49,146 nucleotides of DNA from Coemansia sp. RSA 922 (Eukaryota; Kickxellomycota; Kickxellomycetes; Kickxellales; Kickxellaceae), in assembly GCA_027577415.1 (NCBI GenBank), contig JANBQS010000037.1:1-49146 (forward strand), given 5' to 3'. Numbering within the stretch: position 1 is the first letter of the stretch; every line of letters starts with the position of its first letter. The notes beneath the pieces are model-generated. The model had not been told where the DNA came from, made no database searches, and worked only from the letters and a program-made list of their open reading frames with translations. Below are positions 20,901-30,344 of the stretch, piece after piece. Made by a program: the position numbers and the translations under genes.

Positions 20901-23352
20901 GATGCTGGGCCGTACGCGCGTGCTGGTGACACACCACGTATCGATGTGCCTGCCATTTGCTCAATACATTGTCATGCTGCGCGAGGGGCAGGTGTCGCTC
21001 AAGGGCAACCCGGCGGAGCTGCAAGACCAGGGTGTATTTACCAAGGTCTTGGCTGAGCTCGAAAGCAGCGAGGACAAGGAGGACGATGTTGATGCCAAGG
21101 GCAAAGACGCTGAGCAAGCCAAGCTCACTGCCGACGTCCTTGACGAGGAGGACCCGTCAAAGTGTGTTAACGACTCGACATCCGAAGACGAGTACAACTT
21201 GCGGCGCCTGAAGAAGATCGCCGAGCAGCGTGGCCTTGACCCTGACGGCGACCTGTCAGCATTGCAAGGAACGCTTGTTGAGGACGAGGAGCGCGAGTCT
21301 GGATATGTCAAGTATGATGTGTGGCTGACGTATCTGAACGCTAGCGGAAGCAAGTGGTTCTGGATTATCTCGTTCACGCTTCTTACTGTCTGCCAGTTCT
21401 CTTTGGTTATGCAGGACTATTGGATCCGGATCTGGGTCGCTTCTACTAGCAACGATGACGCGTTGGTCGGCGAGAACATGTCTACTGCCGCTTTGACTTC
21501 TGCTGTTGTGCCGGGCTCATTGTGGTCTGCTCTGTCGGCGCCATTGGTTGCTCTACGTGCCTCGATGCCTATCTACAACCTGAACTCGGGTTTGCCTGGC
21601 ACGCTGTCGGCTACTCTTAGCCGCGAGCAGCAGCATCACTCGGCGATATACTGGATCAGCATCTACGTGGTTATCGGCGTGGTTAGTGTGATGTGGCGTG
21701 TGATCCAGATGTGGTTCGTGTACTCGGGCGCCATTAGGGCTGCGCGTAGCTTGCACTCGCGTCTAGTGCGTAGAGTGGTACGCGCTACTCCGCGGTTCTT
21801 TGACTCGACTCCACTGGGCCGTATTATTAACCGGTTCTCTCGCGACATGTATACGGTTGATGAGTCTACGATGGACACTATTGTGTGGTGGTCCTGCGAC
21901 ATTCTGGCAGTGCTCAGCGTGCTTGTTATTATCACGGCTGTCACTCCGATGTTTATTGTCGTTGCTGCGGTTGTCTCGATTTTGTACGTCGGTATTGCGA
22001 ACTACTATTTGAACACTTCGCGGGAGCTCAAGCGCCTAGAGTCCACTAGCATGTCGCCACTCTTGTCGCTATTTGGAGAGCTCATCCTCGGCGTATCGAC
22101 CATTAGAGCGTTTGGCGCCAAGCACTACTATATCAAAGAGGCGCTCAACCGGATCAATGCTCACAACCAGCCGTTCTACATGGTGTGGGCGACTAACAGA
22201 TGGCTGTCGATGCGTATCGATTTTGCTGGTGCCATTGTATCGTTTGCCTGCGCGTTGTTTATCCTGACTAGCCTCGACTGGCTTGACGCTGGCCTTGCCG
22301 GATTTGTTCTGTCGTACGCACTGACCTTTTCGGAGCGCATGCTGTGGGTGATTCGTAACTACAGTACTAACGAGCTGAATATGAACGCCATCGAGCGCAT
22401 CAGCCAGTACCTCAAGATTGAGCAGGAGGCTGACTTGCTCGCGACGCCCGAGAATAAGCCTCCGAGCAACTGGCCAAAGACTGGCAGCGTGCAGATCGAG
22501 GACCTTGTTGTTGAGTATGTTCCCGGTGTACCGGTGTTGCACGGCATATCGCTTACTGCCGAGCACGGCGAGAAGATCGGCGTGGTTGGTCGTACGGGCG
22601 CTGGCAAGAGCACAATGTCTTTGGCCTTCTTGCGCTTTATCGAGGCGGCTCAGGGTCGGATCTTGTTGGACAATGTGGATATTGCCAAGATTGGTCTGGA
22701 GGAGCTGCGGCGCAACGTCACTATTATCCCTCAGGACCCCGTGTTGTTCAACGGAACTATCCGCTTCAACCTCGATCCGTTTGGCGAGTACCCCGATGAG
22801 CTGGTGTGGGATGCTCTTAAGCGCGCCCATTTGGTACGCGAACGTGGCAGCCAGACTACTAGCACGGCTACAAGTGTCTACGACGGTGGCGATAATGCTA
22901 ATGAGGCTGGTATGGAGCGTATGAGCGGTATTTTCACTGGTTTGGATGCCGAGATCAAGGAGAATGGTCAGAACTTGTCGTTGGGTCAGAGACAGCTCGT
23001 AGCCTTGGCGCGGGCGCTGGTGCGTCGCTCACGGCTTATCATCATGGACGAGGCTACTGCCTCAGTTGACTTTGACACTGACGACCGTATCCAGCGCACG
23101 ATTCGCGGCGCTGAGTTTGCCAACTCGACGTTGTTCTGCATTGCTCATCGCCTGCGCACGATTATTGACTATGACCGCGTGTTAGTGCTAGATAAGGGCA
23201 AGGTGGCAGAGTTTGATACGCCTTGGAACCTGTTGCAGCGCGAAGGCGGCATCTTTAGAAGTATGTGTGAAAAGTCTGGCGAGTACGAGCATTTGGTTGC
23301 TACTGCTCAGCGCAAGAGCCAGATCACCACTGCTAGTGCTTCGACTCAGTAG
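17920..23352 (+). CDS. ABCC/MRP-type full ABC transporter (Ybt1/Vmr1-like)
   Basis: The 1,810-residue product has an N-terminal TMD0 (about 1-260), TMD1 (about 355-720), NBD1, TMD2 (about 1140-1480) and NBD2. NBD1 has Walker A GPTGSGKS 828-835, signature LSGGQ 945-949, and Walker B with D969-D970, so the catalytic Glu is replaced by Asp as is typical of ABCC proteins. NBD2 has Walker A GRTGAGKS 1557-1564, signature LSLGQ 1686-1690, and a canonical D1710-E1711. Only NBD2 is therefore expected to hydrolyse ATP efficiently. The acidic inter-domain linkers (about 480-510, 1065-1100) are usual phosphorylation sites in this family. The proline-rich Q-loop region of NBD1 (VAQEAWLRNATIRENILFG) resembles fungal Ybt1/Vmr1 proteins, which carry organic anions or conjugates across the vacuolar membrane; the actual substrate and membrane cannot be read from sequence. 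Confidence 0.93.
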   Translation: MVTVARSLTSTVSAAAAVSLLYQATTHISFYSDNKHHRKALCGKGSHWEWSLSSDCYRVGFLWPLLLMLAAGLSFAMLAVYCLLPGTFKSAGFCGVGNREKPVRRPLGPAIMRDNRAKVGRYIVALSVAQAALLIYAGSHKAEAAVFTHLYTSLVAHFSVLIAICNAVFLAIYVYSNRMLYAGLFPWPLPTLVLLHLIVGSCEIYYSFFTPATRNVPIFGRKASLYSNTLVVSTFVSVILLLTYTRAQLRPVFVRPPVTGPAATNQQLEYSLADDVEANADDDETTPLARRADQKPVPLVESPEFNVSWYSTLAFSWSNDILRRGTARPLEATNLYYLDESDMPIPSWRRYLRYRKPGRSLLVTIMMVFAPELILQAILSLSTSILYFSGPFFLQRILRSIEVLGGGSSGRDQNLPAEKSIRGAYLDAFGLLFFTLAASTLSNQTLWVGRHIGFRIKGLLVAELSSKTLRRRGKGSWEDAKSADDKEKDEDEDDAAPTAQAAADGKIMNLLTADFSKVSEVAAYLDNVYSLPLILFIGIWYMYLLLGVSALVGLSMSILYVPLSKMLFKYLTKVEEKLTSLSDERVTVITELLQGIKAVKLFGWESRFLEMVDERRERQLKYMWKLLLAWVRVNVASSLAPMLVLVIIFVVYIIGFGNRLTAEIAFTTISVFQLIRIVFEHLPGFLNWVIGGYVALGRIDSYLAQPQVQDLENRVVNADSGSDELGFVGADLEWDSPSSNSKSDGKDLTGVETPDVTENTPLLADSTAAATPHSQLALSPVNESYASLDRDDGSSKRHSSSDDDDLVRFALKDIDVRFPHGVLSIVAGPTGSGKSSLLSALIGEMTLTRGRILLPTVDSRLDANGDYRYRDIIDLSDEGLAIRDIAYVAQEAWLRNATIRENILFGEQYDASRYEEVLRVCALKPDFRILSAGDQTEIGERGVTLSGGQKQRVALARAVYSSRRILLIDDCLSAVDAHTAKHILMECLLSKTPLMLGRTRVLVTHHVSMCLPFAQYIVMLREGQVSLKGNPAELQDQGVFTKVLAELESSEDKEDDVDAKGKDAEQAKLTADVLDEEDPSKCVNDSTSEDEYNLRRLKKIAEQRGLDPDGDLSALQGTLVEDEERESGYVKYDVWLTYLNASGSKWFWIISFTLLTVCQFSLVMQDYWIRIWVASTSNDDALVGENMSTAALTSAVVPGSLWSALSAPLVALRASMPIYNLNSGLPGTLSATLSREQQHHSAIYWISIYVVIGVVSVMWRVIQMWFVYSGAIRAARSLHSRLVRRVVRATPRFFDSTPLGRIINRFSRDMYTVDESTMDTIVWWSCDILAVLSVLVIITAVTPMFIVVAAVVSILYVGIANYYLNTSRELKRLESTSMSPLLSLFGELILGVSTIRAFGAKHYYIKEALNRINAHNQPFYMVWATNRWLSMRIDFAGAIVSFACALFILTSLDWLDAGLAGFVLSYALTFSERMLWVIRNYSTNELNMNAIERISQYLKIEQEADLLATPENKPPSNWPKTGSVQIEDLVVEYVPGVPVLHGISLTAEHGEKIGVVGRTGAGKSTMSLAFLRFIEAAQGRILLDNVDIAKIGLEELRRNVTIIPQDPVLFNGTIRFNLDPFGEYPDELVWDALKRAHLVRERGSQTTSTATSVYDGGDNANEAGMERMSGIFTGLDAEIKENGQNLSLGQRQLVALARALVRRSRLIIMDEATASVDFDTDDRIQRTIRGAEFANSTLFCIAHRLRTIIDYDRVLVLDKGKVAEFDTPWNLLQREGGIFRSMCEKSGEYEHLVATAQRKSQITTASASTQ

Positions 23353-24694
23353 AATTTATACTATGTTTGAATTAGAATTTGCTTTATTGTTTAGATAACT
23401 TGATAGATACTTTATACTATCCAGATTACAAGTGTCATTTCACATCGAGTATGCTTTGGCGCTAGTGATGGACTGCCAGCTCTAGCATGGGATTGTGTCC
23501 AAACACCGGGGGACAAAGAAATGAGACCCTACCACGCAAAGCTGACAGGGTTTATGCTTGTCGGATTATTGACAAAGTAAAGGCATTTGTCGTAGCTATA
23601 TATTCAGTAGAATAATAATTAATAAATTTAGAAGCTGTCATAAATTCAGCATGAACATTACCAGCACAACGTCAATAGCTCGTTCACTTCCACTTAAGCC
23701 TTTAAACTTTTTGAACATGATCTAACACAAGAGCGACTGACACTATGCATTCTTCCAAGGTAACACGGAGTTGTGTCATTGTCACTAGCATCCACAACTT
23801 ACTCTTTCATATCGAAATCTGCTCGAAATTTTGGTGCCAACGCTTCAGTCAAAGCAAAAAACTTTCGATGATAACAACATATAAAAACTGTGTCAGATGT
23901 GTAGGGGCTTTAAAATAACAGTACTTTAGCCCTATAAAATCAATTTGGAGTGGATATAGACAACCACATTCATCTTGGGATGCAAGTACAGTTGGCGATA
24001 AATTGAAACTGTCAACTGTGCTTTTATCGCAATTCATATTTTGTGCCAAATTATAGTCTGAGCTATTTTCCCGAAGTATCCACTATCCGGGATTTCTCAA
24101 TAGCGCAACATATCACTTGCACTGCAGCCTTTATTATGATATTGTCATAGAGGGAATTGGTTGGATTTAAAGCCCTGGCGTATCTCCCAAATACAATCCA
24201 ACGAGGAAGTACTGTTATCTAACATTACAAAAGGGGCCATGGAATGGCTTGCGTTTATAATAGGTCTATCGCGATAATTGGTTGTCACCTACTGTTGAAA
24301 ATTTTCTTTGCTAGCTCTAATGTCAAGGGTGGCCGAGTAATTGTCATATGCCCTGACAATTTAATGGATGGTGCTTTTTTAGTCTCTTTCTGGATGGTGC
24401 TTGAATACTGACAACGGGCATACTTTTATTCAGCGACAATGACAAGAAAAATAAAACTACAGGAAAACAGCATATCAAAGGAAAGCTTGCTGAGAAAGCG
24501 ACTCTGGAGTGATTTGCATACACTTTGCGGGAAAGCTAAATTGAAATGGAGATACATGCTTCCATGTTTGCAGCATAGCCAGTAACAAAAGAAATAAATA
24601 GAGGTTATTTGCTGTAGTCTAAACCTTGGACTATCTAAAAATATTAGTCACAGAGCGATAAGAAAGGTATGAAGAGATATATTCAAATTGAAAG
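23353..24694. other. Gene-poor AT-rich spacer
   Basis: About 1.3 kb with no convincing coding frame on either strand. A short direct repeat (GGATGGTGCTT twice near 24,370 and 24,392) is present. It marks the change from the conserved gene-dense left part to the AT-rich, repeat-bearing right part. Confidence 0.5.
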
Positions 24695-25369
24695 TCAACA
24701 ATGAAAAGAATTGGTATAATTTTGCTGGTTGGTATGTGTCTGTATAATCTTCTGCATTCGCTGCGATCGCTGAGTAATACTGCGATGTATTGCATCCCAA
24801 TCGCTTAACATTCGTTCACACGGAGAAGCCACACCGTGTGGGTCATGTGGAGCCCCGCTAGTCGCCATGTCGCCATCCTGTGCACTATTGTCGAAGAGGG
24901 GCATTACTGGCCGCCTGTCAATCCGCCTGCAGCTTGGATCTGACATACCAGTCAGACCAAGTGCCGAGTGGCCATGCCAAAGGCGATTCTCTGGTGGCAG
25001 CAGAGGCGTGGCAACCAATTCGGGGAACTTGTAAATTTTTTTCGTCTCGGGAATTGCTACGCAGCTAGGCGTCATCGGCGCTGGAGATGAGGACAAGGGC
25101 GGCAGGGAAATCAAAGACGATGAGGGCAGATGGCGTGTGTCGGCTGGTGAGGAGGGCGAGTCTACCAGACTAGAAATTATCAACATGAAAGCAATAGTAA
25201 AAATAATGACAATTAGTACAAAAGCAAGGGCAACTATAAGACAGCTGACAATGAGTGCAGCCGCCAAACACAAAAGAGCCCCCAGCACCAGCTTGTTGGT
25301 AGTTGGAAGGTGCAAGCTGTTCCAGCAGCTGCAAAGAATCAAAAGGAGAATAACAAAGAAAAGGGCCAT
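24695..25369 (-). CDS. Small membrane protein with two N-terminal membrane segments
   Basis: The ATG at 25369 is preferred; the frame opens two codons earlier only with TTG. The 224-residue product starts with a hydrophobic segment (about 1-16, followed by C-S-C-W). A second, very long hydrophobic stretch (about 28-68) could span the membrane twice. A Ser/Pro-rich hydrophilic tail of about 150 residues has no recognised domain. A TATATAAA box 113 bp before the ATG (25482-25489) supports real transcription. No family recognised; membrane topology is inferred from hydrophobicity only. Confidence 0.55.
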   Translation of the reverse strand: MALFFVILLLILCSCWNSLHLPTTNKLVLGALLCLAAALIVSCLIVALAFVLIVIIFTIAFMLIISSLVDSPSSPADTRHLPSSSLISLPPLSSSPAPMTPSCVAIPETKKIYKFPELVATPLLPPENRLWHGHSALGLTGMSDPSCRRIDRRPVMPLFDNSAQDGDMATSGAPHDPHGVASPCERMLSDWDAIHRSITQRSQRMQKIIQTHTNQQNYTNSFHC

Positions 25370-25481
25370 TATCAAAATGGAGAAAGGGAATACTTTGGTG
25401 TTGCTACAATTAAAGTGTGAAGGATGTGAAGTTGGAAACTATAGTTTGGAACAATAGGAACAAGCTGGCCTTGCGACCAGG

Positions 25482-25489
25482 TTTATATA
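25482..25489 (-). promoter_or_regulatory. TATA box of the membrane-protein gene
   Basis: The minus strand reads TATATAAA, 113 bp upstream of the ATG at 25369. The same spacing occurs at several small genes in this window. Confidence 0.55.
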
Positions 25490-26489
25490 CCTGCCAATCT
25501 GTTTTTATTTTTCAAAAAGAAGCATATGGAACATGAAGCGAGGAGGGGGTGTGGTCTATGAGGTTCGTTTGAAAAGTGGCGCAACCACTTCTCACACAAT
25601 CTGCGCAAAGCATGTATTTCTTGTATCCTTAGCTGCCGTTGAATATCGCAGACTGTACTCAGTGGGGTGAACCTATAGCTAAAAATAGCTCACAGCATAT
25701 AGGTGCCGATCCTCTCTTCCCACTTGTCAAATTAAACCAATTTGGGCTATTTAGAAAAAGTTGGGGGCAATCATCCAGAACCACGCGCCATTAGTTGGGG
25801 CGGCAGACAAACTCATTTACCCCTAGAGTGCATTTGTCGCAAAGGAATCATTGAAAAAAATGGCAAAACCATCGCAGTTTGAGGCGCAATGACTTTGGGC
25901 GCAACAAGCATGGAAGATCATCAGCAACACGTGGAGCCACACGTCAGTTTCCTCATTGTTTGGAAGCACTGTGACGTTTTTAATATGCCCCTCTTTGGGC
26001 TATGCGACAAAAAGAAGTTGGGGCAAAGAGTGGTATTTGGTTTACCAATTCTAGGATTTTGATAGTTCCTGAGGCAGCCTATTCCTCAGCAGCAATGACG
26101 GGCACATAGCAGTGCAGCTTCAAGTTTCACCTCTTTGATTTTTTGTTACAGGGCAAATTCGCTTCTTGCGTGGCGGAAAGAAGTAGGGCATGGTAAGCGG
26201 CTTCTATCAACCATTCTACTACCGCGGCGATGTCTTCTTACACAGTTTGTAATTAATGCAATGGCCGGAGCCGCTTTCTCATGCTCCACCCATTAATTAC
26301 CTCTCTTATCAGCGTTGAAAATAAAGAAAACAATGGAGGCTAATAGCCGACAAAGAAATAATCAGGGATGTCTTCTATTGTGCTAAATGTACATTGAGAC
26401 GTATCGGGGTACTCGTTATTCGTGACATAGAAATGCTTACAAGCGCAGTTTTATTAGTGTAATTATGTGTGGCAAAGTATTGTACAGCC
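25490..26489. other. Gene-poor spacer
   Basis: About 1 kb with no supported gene. A motif TTTGGGCTAT...AAAAAG...GTTGGGG occurs twice (about 25,741-25,770 and 25,993-26,030), suggesting an old local duplication. Confidence 0.4.
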
Positions 26490-26830
26490 ATGCTCAGGGC
26501 GTTGATTTTCTTTCTTCTTGTCTTGTCATTGTCTTTTGCTTTTACCTAAAGGATCTTGGTTGACTGTATCGAAGTCTAAACAAGTAACTTACTCTGAAAG
26601 GCTGGCTATTGCTCTTATTGAGCACTACATTACAGACTTTGTTTGGCAATATGCTAGTAGTATGTGTGGTGTAATGGTTTATCCAGCTGCTTCTCTGCAA
26701 CAACATTGTTCCAATTTCCTTTAGCCGCCATTCTTATTGCGCTTATTGTAGGCGCTGGAGGAAAATCTTTTTTTGCTTTCCCCTCATCCAACTCTTAATT
26801 GGGTGTAATAAGCCACCATACGAAATTGAT
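26490..26830 (+). pseudogene. Possible broken gene for a secreted, tail-anchored small protein
   Basis: An ATG at 26490 opens a textbook signal peptide of 19 residues (MLRALIFFLLVLSLSFAFT) that is stopped at once by TAA. A different frame (about 26,518-26,724) continues with a helical-looking segment. The third frame then supplies a hydrophobic stretch (PLAAILIALIVGAGG) near 26,720-26,765. Signal peptide, body and hydrophobic tail in three successive frames suggest a frameshifted relative of the secreted/GPI-type proteins elsewhere in the window. No clear TATA box is present. This is a by-eye inference with little sequence identity to back it. Confidence 0.3.
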
Positions 26831-26881
26831 CTCGCTCTAGCGACATCTTGTCAAACGAGTCAAGTTCTCTTCCTTTTTTGA

Positions 26882-27081
26882 TAGGTTAGCTAAACGCTAA
26901 GGAGCAGTGGGTTCTGTCCTTTTCAAAGCCTGAAAATACATTTAGTTTTTAAGAATTTTAAATTTAAAAAACAAGGCACCGCCTCTCTTTCCTTGCCCCC
27001 GGATAAACATGACTATAGCTCTGGTCGCTTGCGAGGTTGGTGGGCGGGCACCCACTGTTCGGTTAGCGTCCAGCCAACCTA
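26882..27081 (-). mobile_element. MITE copy 1 (~200 bp, TIRs, TA duplication)
   Basis: The terminal inverted repeats of about 30 bp read GGTTAGCTAAACGCTAAG... at the left and ...CGTCCAGCCAACC at the right. TA lies on both sides within TTGATA...TATCAA. The interior matches the copies at 31531 and 34071 (GCCCGCCCACC, GGCCAGA-like, CCTTGTTTTTTA-ATTTAAAATTC) in reverse orientation. No coding capacity. Confidence 0.85.
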
Positions 27082-27170
27082 TCAAATGCATACATAACAA
27101 TAGCGGATTAGGTTTGGCGTTGCTGGCCTTTTTAATTCCTACACTAAAGCACCGCTCCTTGCAATAATGC

Positions 27171-27178
27171 TATAAAAG
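27171..27178 (+). promoter_or_regulatory. TATA box upstream of the HD-domain remnant
   Basis: TATAAAAG, 94 bp before the ATG at 27265. An earlier ATG at 27187 lies only 9 bp after the box and is unlikely to be in the transcript. Confidence 0.5.
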
Positions 27179-27264
27179 AGTAATATATGGCACAGCTTCT
27201 CAAATTTAGAAACACCAACAAGTTTTACAACCACTGGTCAGCTCTATCATCAACTTCTTTTACG

Positions 27265-27498
27265 ATGTCTACCTCTACCACTACTATGACTCCCGAGCAA
27301 CGCGAGTCCAAGCTGTTTGAGCTACTCAAAATTTCTGGCAAGAAGGAGCACATCAGTGGTAATATGACACAGCTGGATCACGCGCTTCGAGTCGCTTACC
27401 TTGCCAAGATAGAGAGTGCTGACTAAGATACCATATTAGCAGCGCTAATGCTCAATACTGGTGGTATCAAGGTTGTAGTACAGGAAGTATATAGATAA
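27265..27498 (+). pseudogene. Truncated HD-domain phosphohydrolase remnant with in-frame stop
   Basis: The open part (27265-27426) encodes 53 residues starting MSTSTTTMTPEQRESKLFEL and containing QLDHALRVAYLAKIESAD. This matches the N-terminal helix of fungal and bacterial HD-domain phosphohydrolase-like proteins (PhnZ/TmpB type, pattern QLEHALQTAHLA..AGAD). A TAA follows, and the same frame then reads DTILAALMLNTG, matching the next family segment ...ETILAALLHDIG, but with the metal-binding His-Asp pair changed to Leu-Asn. The frame ends at 27498 without the rest of the domain (usual length about 180-200). The homology call is from memory of the family motif; the stop and the lost HD pair are seen directly. 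Confidence 0.72.
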
Positions 27499-27678
27499 TT
27501 TGGCTGTTAGAGCCTAGTGTCACCGTTCTAATGTCTCGTATTAATATATAATAAAAGCTATAAAAAGTGATGATATGGAAATCTAAACCAGTGTGCCGTG
27601 TGCTGTTCCTTTAGTAAATATGGTCGTGGCACAGTAACGCTAGTTGCTAACATTAAGAATCGTTCAATTGGGCGATTA

Positions 27679-27696
27679 ATCGGTCACGTGACCGAT
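27679..27696. promoter_or_regulatory. 18-bp perfect palindrome with CACGTG core
   Basis: ATCGGTCACGTGACCGAT is self-complementary throughout. CACGTG is the E-box/bHLH site. It lies in the spacer between the HD remnant and the gene at 28500, about 700 bp before the latter's TATA box. Confidence 0.45.
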
Positions 27697-28115
27697 ATTT
27701 GGGAATGTTTGCCAATGTGATCCGTCGATCCTACACCTAGAAGCAGGAGCAAATGTCGAGTGTGGACCTCAGTCAGCTCTGAGGCAAAGTGCAAGTCGAC
27801 TACATGTTAAACGTTTCTTTGAAGAAGAGAAAAAGTGAAATAATGATGACATTTGGTGGCACATTCTCAGTTGGTGACAAGAAAGAAGGGCAGAATGCAC
27901 ACAGAAAGCAGAAAATGGACATGCCAATTCGGAAAACTTGCCTATGACGTGGGCTCTTTGAAACAAAGATAATAGCCCTCCCCATTTTTCTGCTTACTCG
28001 CATTCGGCAAAGAAAAAGGAAAGTGTACATAGAACAGTTGAATCGGAAAAATGACGATTCACATACTATTTTGCAGCCTACAATCTGGGACATGTCCTTT
28101 GAGGCAAAGTATGTT

Positions 28116-28127
28116 AATGACGTCATT
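28116..28127. promoter_or_regulatory. Perfect CRE palindrome AATGACGTCATT
   Basis: A full TGACGTCA bZIP (ATF/CREB-type) site with one further matched base pair on each side beyond that (AATGACGTCATT). It lies 263 bp upstream of the TATA box at 28390. TGACGT half sites occur nearby at about 27,947 and 28,236. Confidence 0.45.
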
Positions 28128-28389
28128 CTCTAGCTCCATCGCTGCTGATGACGATAAAGGGAAGCAACAATTGCATATCTAGATGTTGTAAAAAGAAACA
28201 GCACTTTTAAAGTCCAACAATTCGATGTCTGGCTATGACGTATGTCCTTTGATGTAAAGAAACAATTGGCCTTTCCCAATTTTTTTTTTTTGGCTATTTC
28301 TCATTCACTGAAAGATGTTGTACTGCACAGCCTACCTACTCTGGGTATTTTTCTACAGCCAACAGGGGCGATTTTCTCTTTTTCTCTGC

Positions 28390-28397
28390 TATAAAAA
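28390..28397 (+). promoter_or_regulatory. TATA box of the gene at 28500
   Basis: TATAAAAA, 110 bp upstream of the ATG at 28500. Confidence 0.6.
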
Positions 28398-28499
28398 GCT
28401 GGCTGCGACCAACTCTTGGCCTTTTTCAAGATAGCTACCAAACACCACATTCTTATCAATCCAACACACACATTCTTGCTTGCTATAGCTGTTCCAACT

Positions 28500-28844
28500 A
28501 TGACTTATTATTACTATGCTGTTACCTGCGATTCGGAGGGTAAACTAAAGATTGGAGGGCATGTTGCAAGAAAGGGGAAAACCATTGACGATGCGACAGA
28601 ATCTCTAGCTGCACAAACCAAGAAAGAAATTTACCCATCATGCCCAATAATTTTGGGTAATGGCTATACAGTAGGTATACTTGGTTATGAAAAAACTGAA
28701 AAGAATAACGAGTGTCATGTGTATATATTCTTTGGAAATAAGGAGGAGCTAAAACATGCTATGAATGTGACCTATGAAACAGTGGATATAATTCTTGATA
28801 TTAAGAGGCTAATAACCGAGTATGCTCCCACTAAAGCGCAATAA
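28500..28844 (+). CDS. Orphan small protein, 114 residues
   Basis: The frame opens at 28416 only with TTG. The first ATG, at 28500, lies 110 bp after a TATAAAAA box and is preferred. The product begins MTYYYYAVTCDSEGKLKIGG, has alternating hydrophobic/charged residues typical of a compact alpha/beta protein (strand-like HVYIFF near 80), and ends in a helix (about 90-114). There is no signal peptide, membrane segment or recognised motif. An intracellular location is likely. CRE-type palindromes upstream may regulate it. Confidence 0.6.
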   Translation: MTYYYYAVTCDSEGKLKIGGHVARKGKTIDDATESLAAQTKKEIYPSCPIILGNGYTVGILGYEKTEKNNECHVYIFFGNKEELKHAMNVTYETVDIILDIKRLITEYAPTKAQ

Positions 28845-28854
28845 ACAGATTGCA

Positions 28855-29040
28855 TATTAATATTTGACGAATAGATACAAGCGGAGCTTGGGAGATTATG
28901 AAATAAACGAATGAGGTTAATAGAGAAGACTTAACAATTTCCTTCTCGTTCTGATGGAGAAGCGGGACATGTATACTGGCCCACTCAGTAATTTCCACAG
29001 CCCGCTTTGACTGTTCCAATGCGTGCCCTAAGATCTACTA
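28855..29040 (-). repeat. Degenerate coding-derived repeat, copy a
   Basis: On the minus strand a short frame reads LGHALEQSKRAVEITEWASIHVPLL. It aligns with LGACVEP-stop-AKLAATITELASKYGPLL of the copy at 29,745-29,850. The DNA also aligns (...ACTGGCC-ACTCAGT-AT..., ...GCGTGCCC-AAG). It is probably a fragment of the F-box-like family or of a gene beside it. Confidence 0.45.
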
Positions 29041-29740
29041 TATTCTATCATGGTTTTAAATAGCTGTTGAATATGCTAGTTGCTGAAGAAAAGCCTTGGG
29101 TGAACATTTAGAACAGCTAGTTTTCAACTCTGGCTAGTTGAATAGTTTATAGCAACCAAGCACTAAACGGGGCTTGGTTCATCTTAGACCTATTCATTAT
29201 ATTAGGATTGGGGAATATCTTTATTCATATTTTTTTACTCAACTTTCTTGTTTTGTCATTATGAATAATAATATTTATTGATTTTTAAAGCTTGCTTTCT
29301 TTGATGTGTGCCTTTCGTGCTGAATTGTCTGATATCTACATTCTATTTAACACAGAACAGCAGAGCAGTTGTATGACACAAGACAGTGTCATCCATTTTT
29401 TTTTTTGAAAAGCCTGGGAAAACAAAATAGACAGGCAAAAAGCATGTAGTAGAGTATTAGCCCGATTGCCACAGGTTGTGTTACCACGGGTACTCTCGCC
29501 CACACTGGTATTACCGATGTGCCAAAAGTAAAACACTACCTAAACTGTACAGGGTATGAGAAAGTACACAAAAGCTAACAGTAATCGACAAGTCATGTGT
29601 ATTCGCAATCTAATAATCCAACTTTGATCTCCGATCTGTGTGTGTATTTGCGATTAGAATAAGAGCAAATATATAATAAAAAAAGTAAGCAAATAAAAGG
29701 TATAATAAATAAGCGGATGGGACTAATAGCAAACTAAGGA
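29041..29740. other. AT-rich spacer
   Basis: About 700 bp with no coding signal and no recognised repeat apart from AT-rich low complexity near 29,660-29,710. Confidence 0.4.
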
Positions 29741-30129
29741 ACCTCGACTCCTATCTTACGGAGGAGCGGGCCATATTTACTGGCCAACTCAGTGATCGTT
29801 GCAGCTAGCTTTGCTTATGGCTCAACGCACGCCCCAAGGATTCTTATTTTGCATAAATTAAAAAGAGCATAATTTGGGTTTTGATCGCTTATTTTGGATC
29901 GATCTAAAATAAAGGATGGCCGATTGTAACTCTTGAAAAGGCACAAGATAGTGACAGGGCGGAAGCTATGACACACCCAAAGCAATGACATCTGCATATT
30001 CTGCCACTTTTCCAGGAAACTGTAGTACATGGTATTCCTACACGTTAGGCGAATATTGTCAGCGAGGTGATCAACTATCATCTCGACAGAATGGATGAGC
30101 AGGGTTTGAAGTGGAGATAAAGAAGACAT
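29741..30129 (-). pseudogene. F-box-like family pseudogene, 5' part with internal deletion
   Basis: From an ATG at 30129 the minus strand reads MSSLSPLQTLLIHSVEMIVD, an F-box-like start (LP..V..IV..L). LLWVCHSFRPVTILCLFKSY follows, the same landmark as VCSAW.. in the intact gene at 31957-33633 and VSRNF.. in the pseudogene near 37,500. The frame soon ends (LGACVEP-stop), followed in frame by ITELASKYGPLL. Most of the ~550-residue family protein is missing. A longer frame start at 30156 uses TTG and is not needed. Confidence 0.6.
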
Positions 30130-30344
30130 TTGTAGTCGTTTAAGCAAAAGTGACAATATATAAAAACAAAAGAGATAATCAGAAAGTGAAAGGCAGCTGA
30201 GAATAAGAAAATACTATTTTATCCCCATGTATAGCTACAGAACTATATGGGCTACTCTGGTACAATCAAGCGCCACATCGTCCTGTATTCACCAGTTAGG
30301 GTACTTGGGTGACTATAGAAAGCCCAATAGCGGGTGTTTCCTTT

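Larger units (their letters stand above)
27499..28389. other. Spacer with repeated promoter-like segments
   Basis: No gene is supported. Three segments share a ...TCCTTTGA.G.AAAG... core near 27,950, 28,090 and 28,245; the first and third continue into a similar CCC-A-T(n) tract. They look like old duplications of upstream sequence of the small gene at 28500. An unused TATAAAAAG lies near 27,557. Two perfect palindromes are listed separately. Confidence 0.4.
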
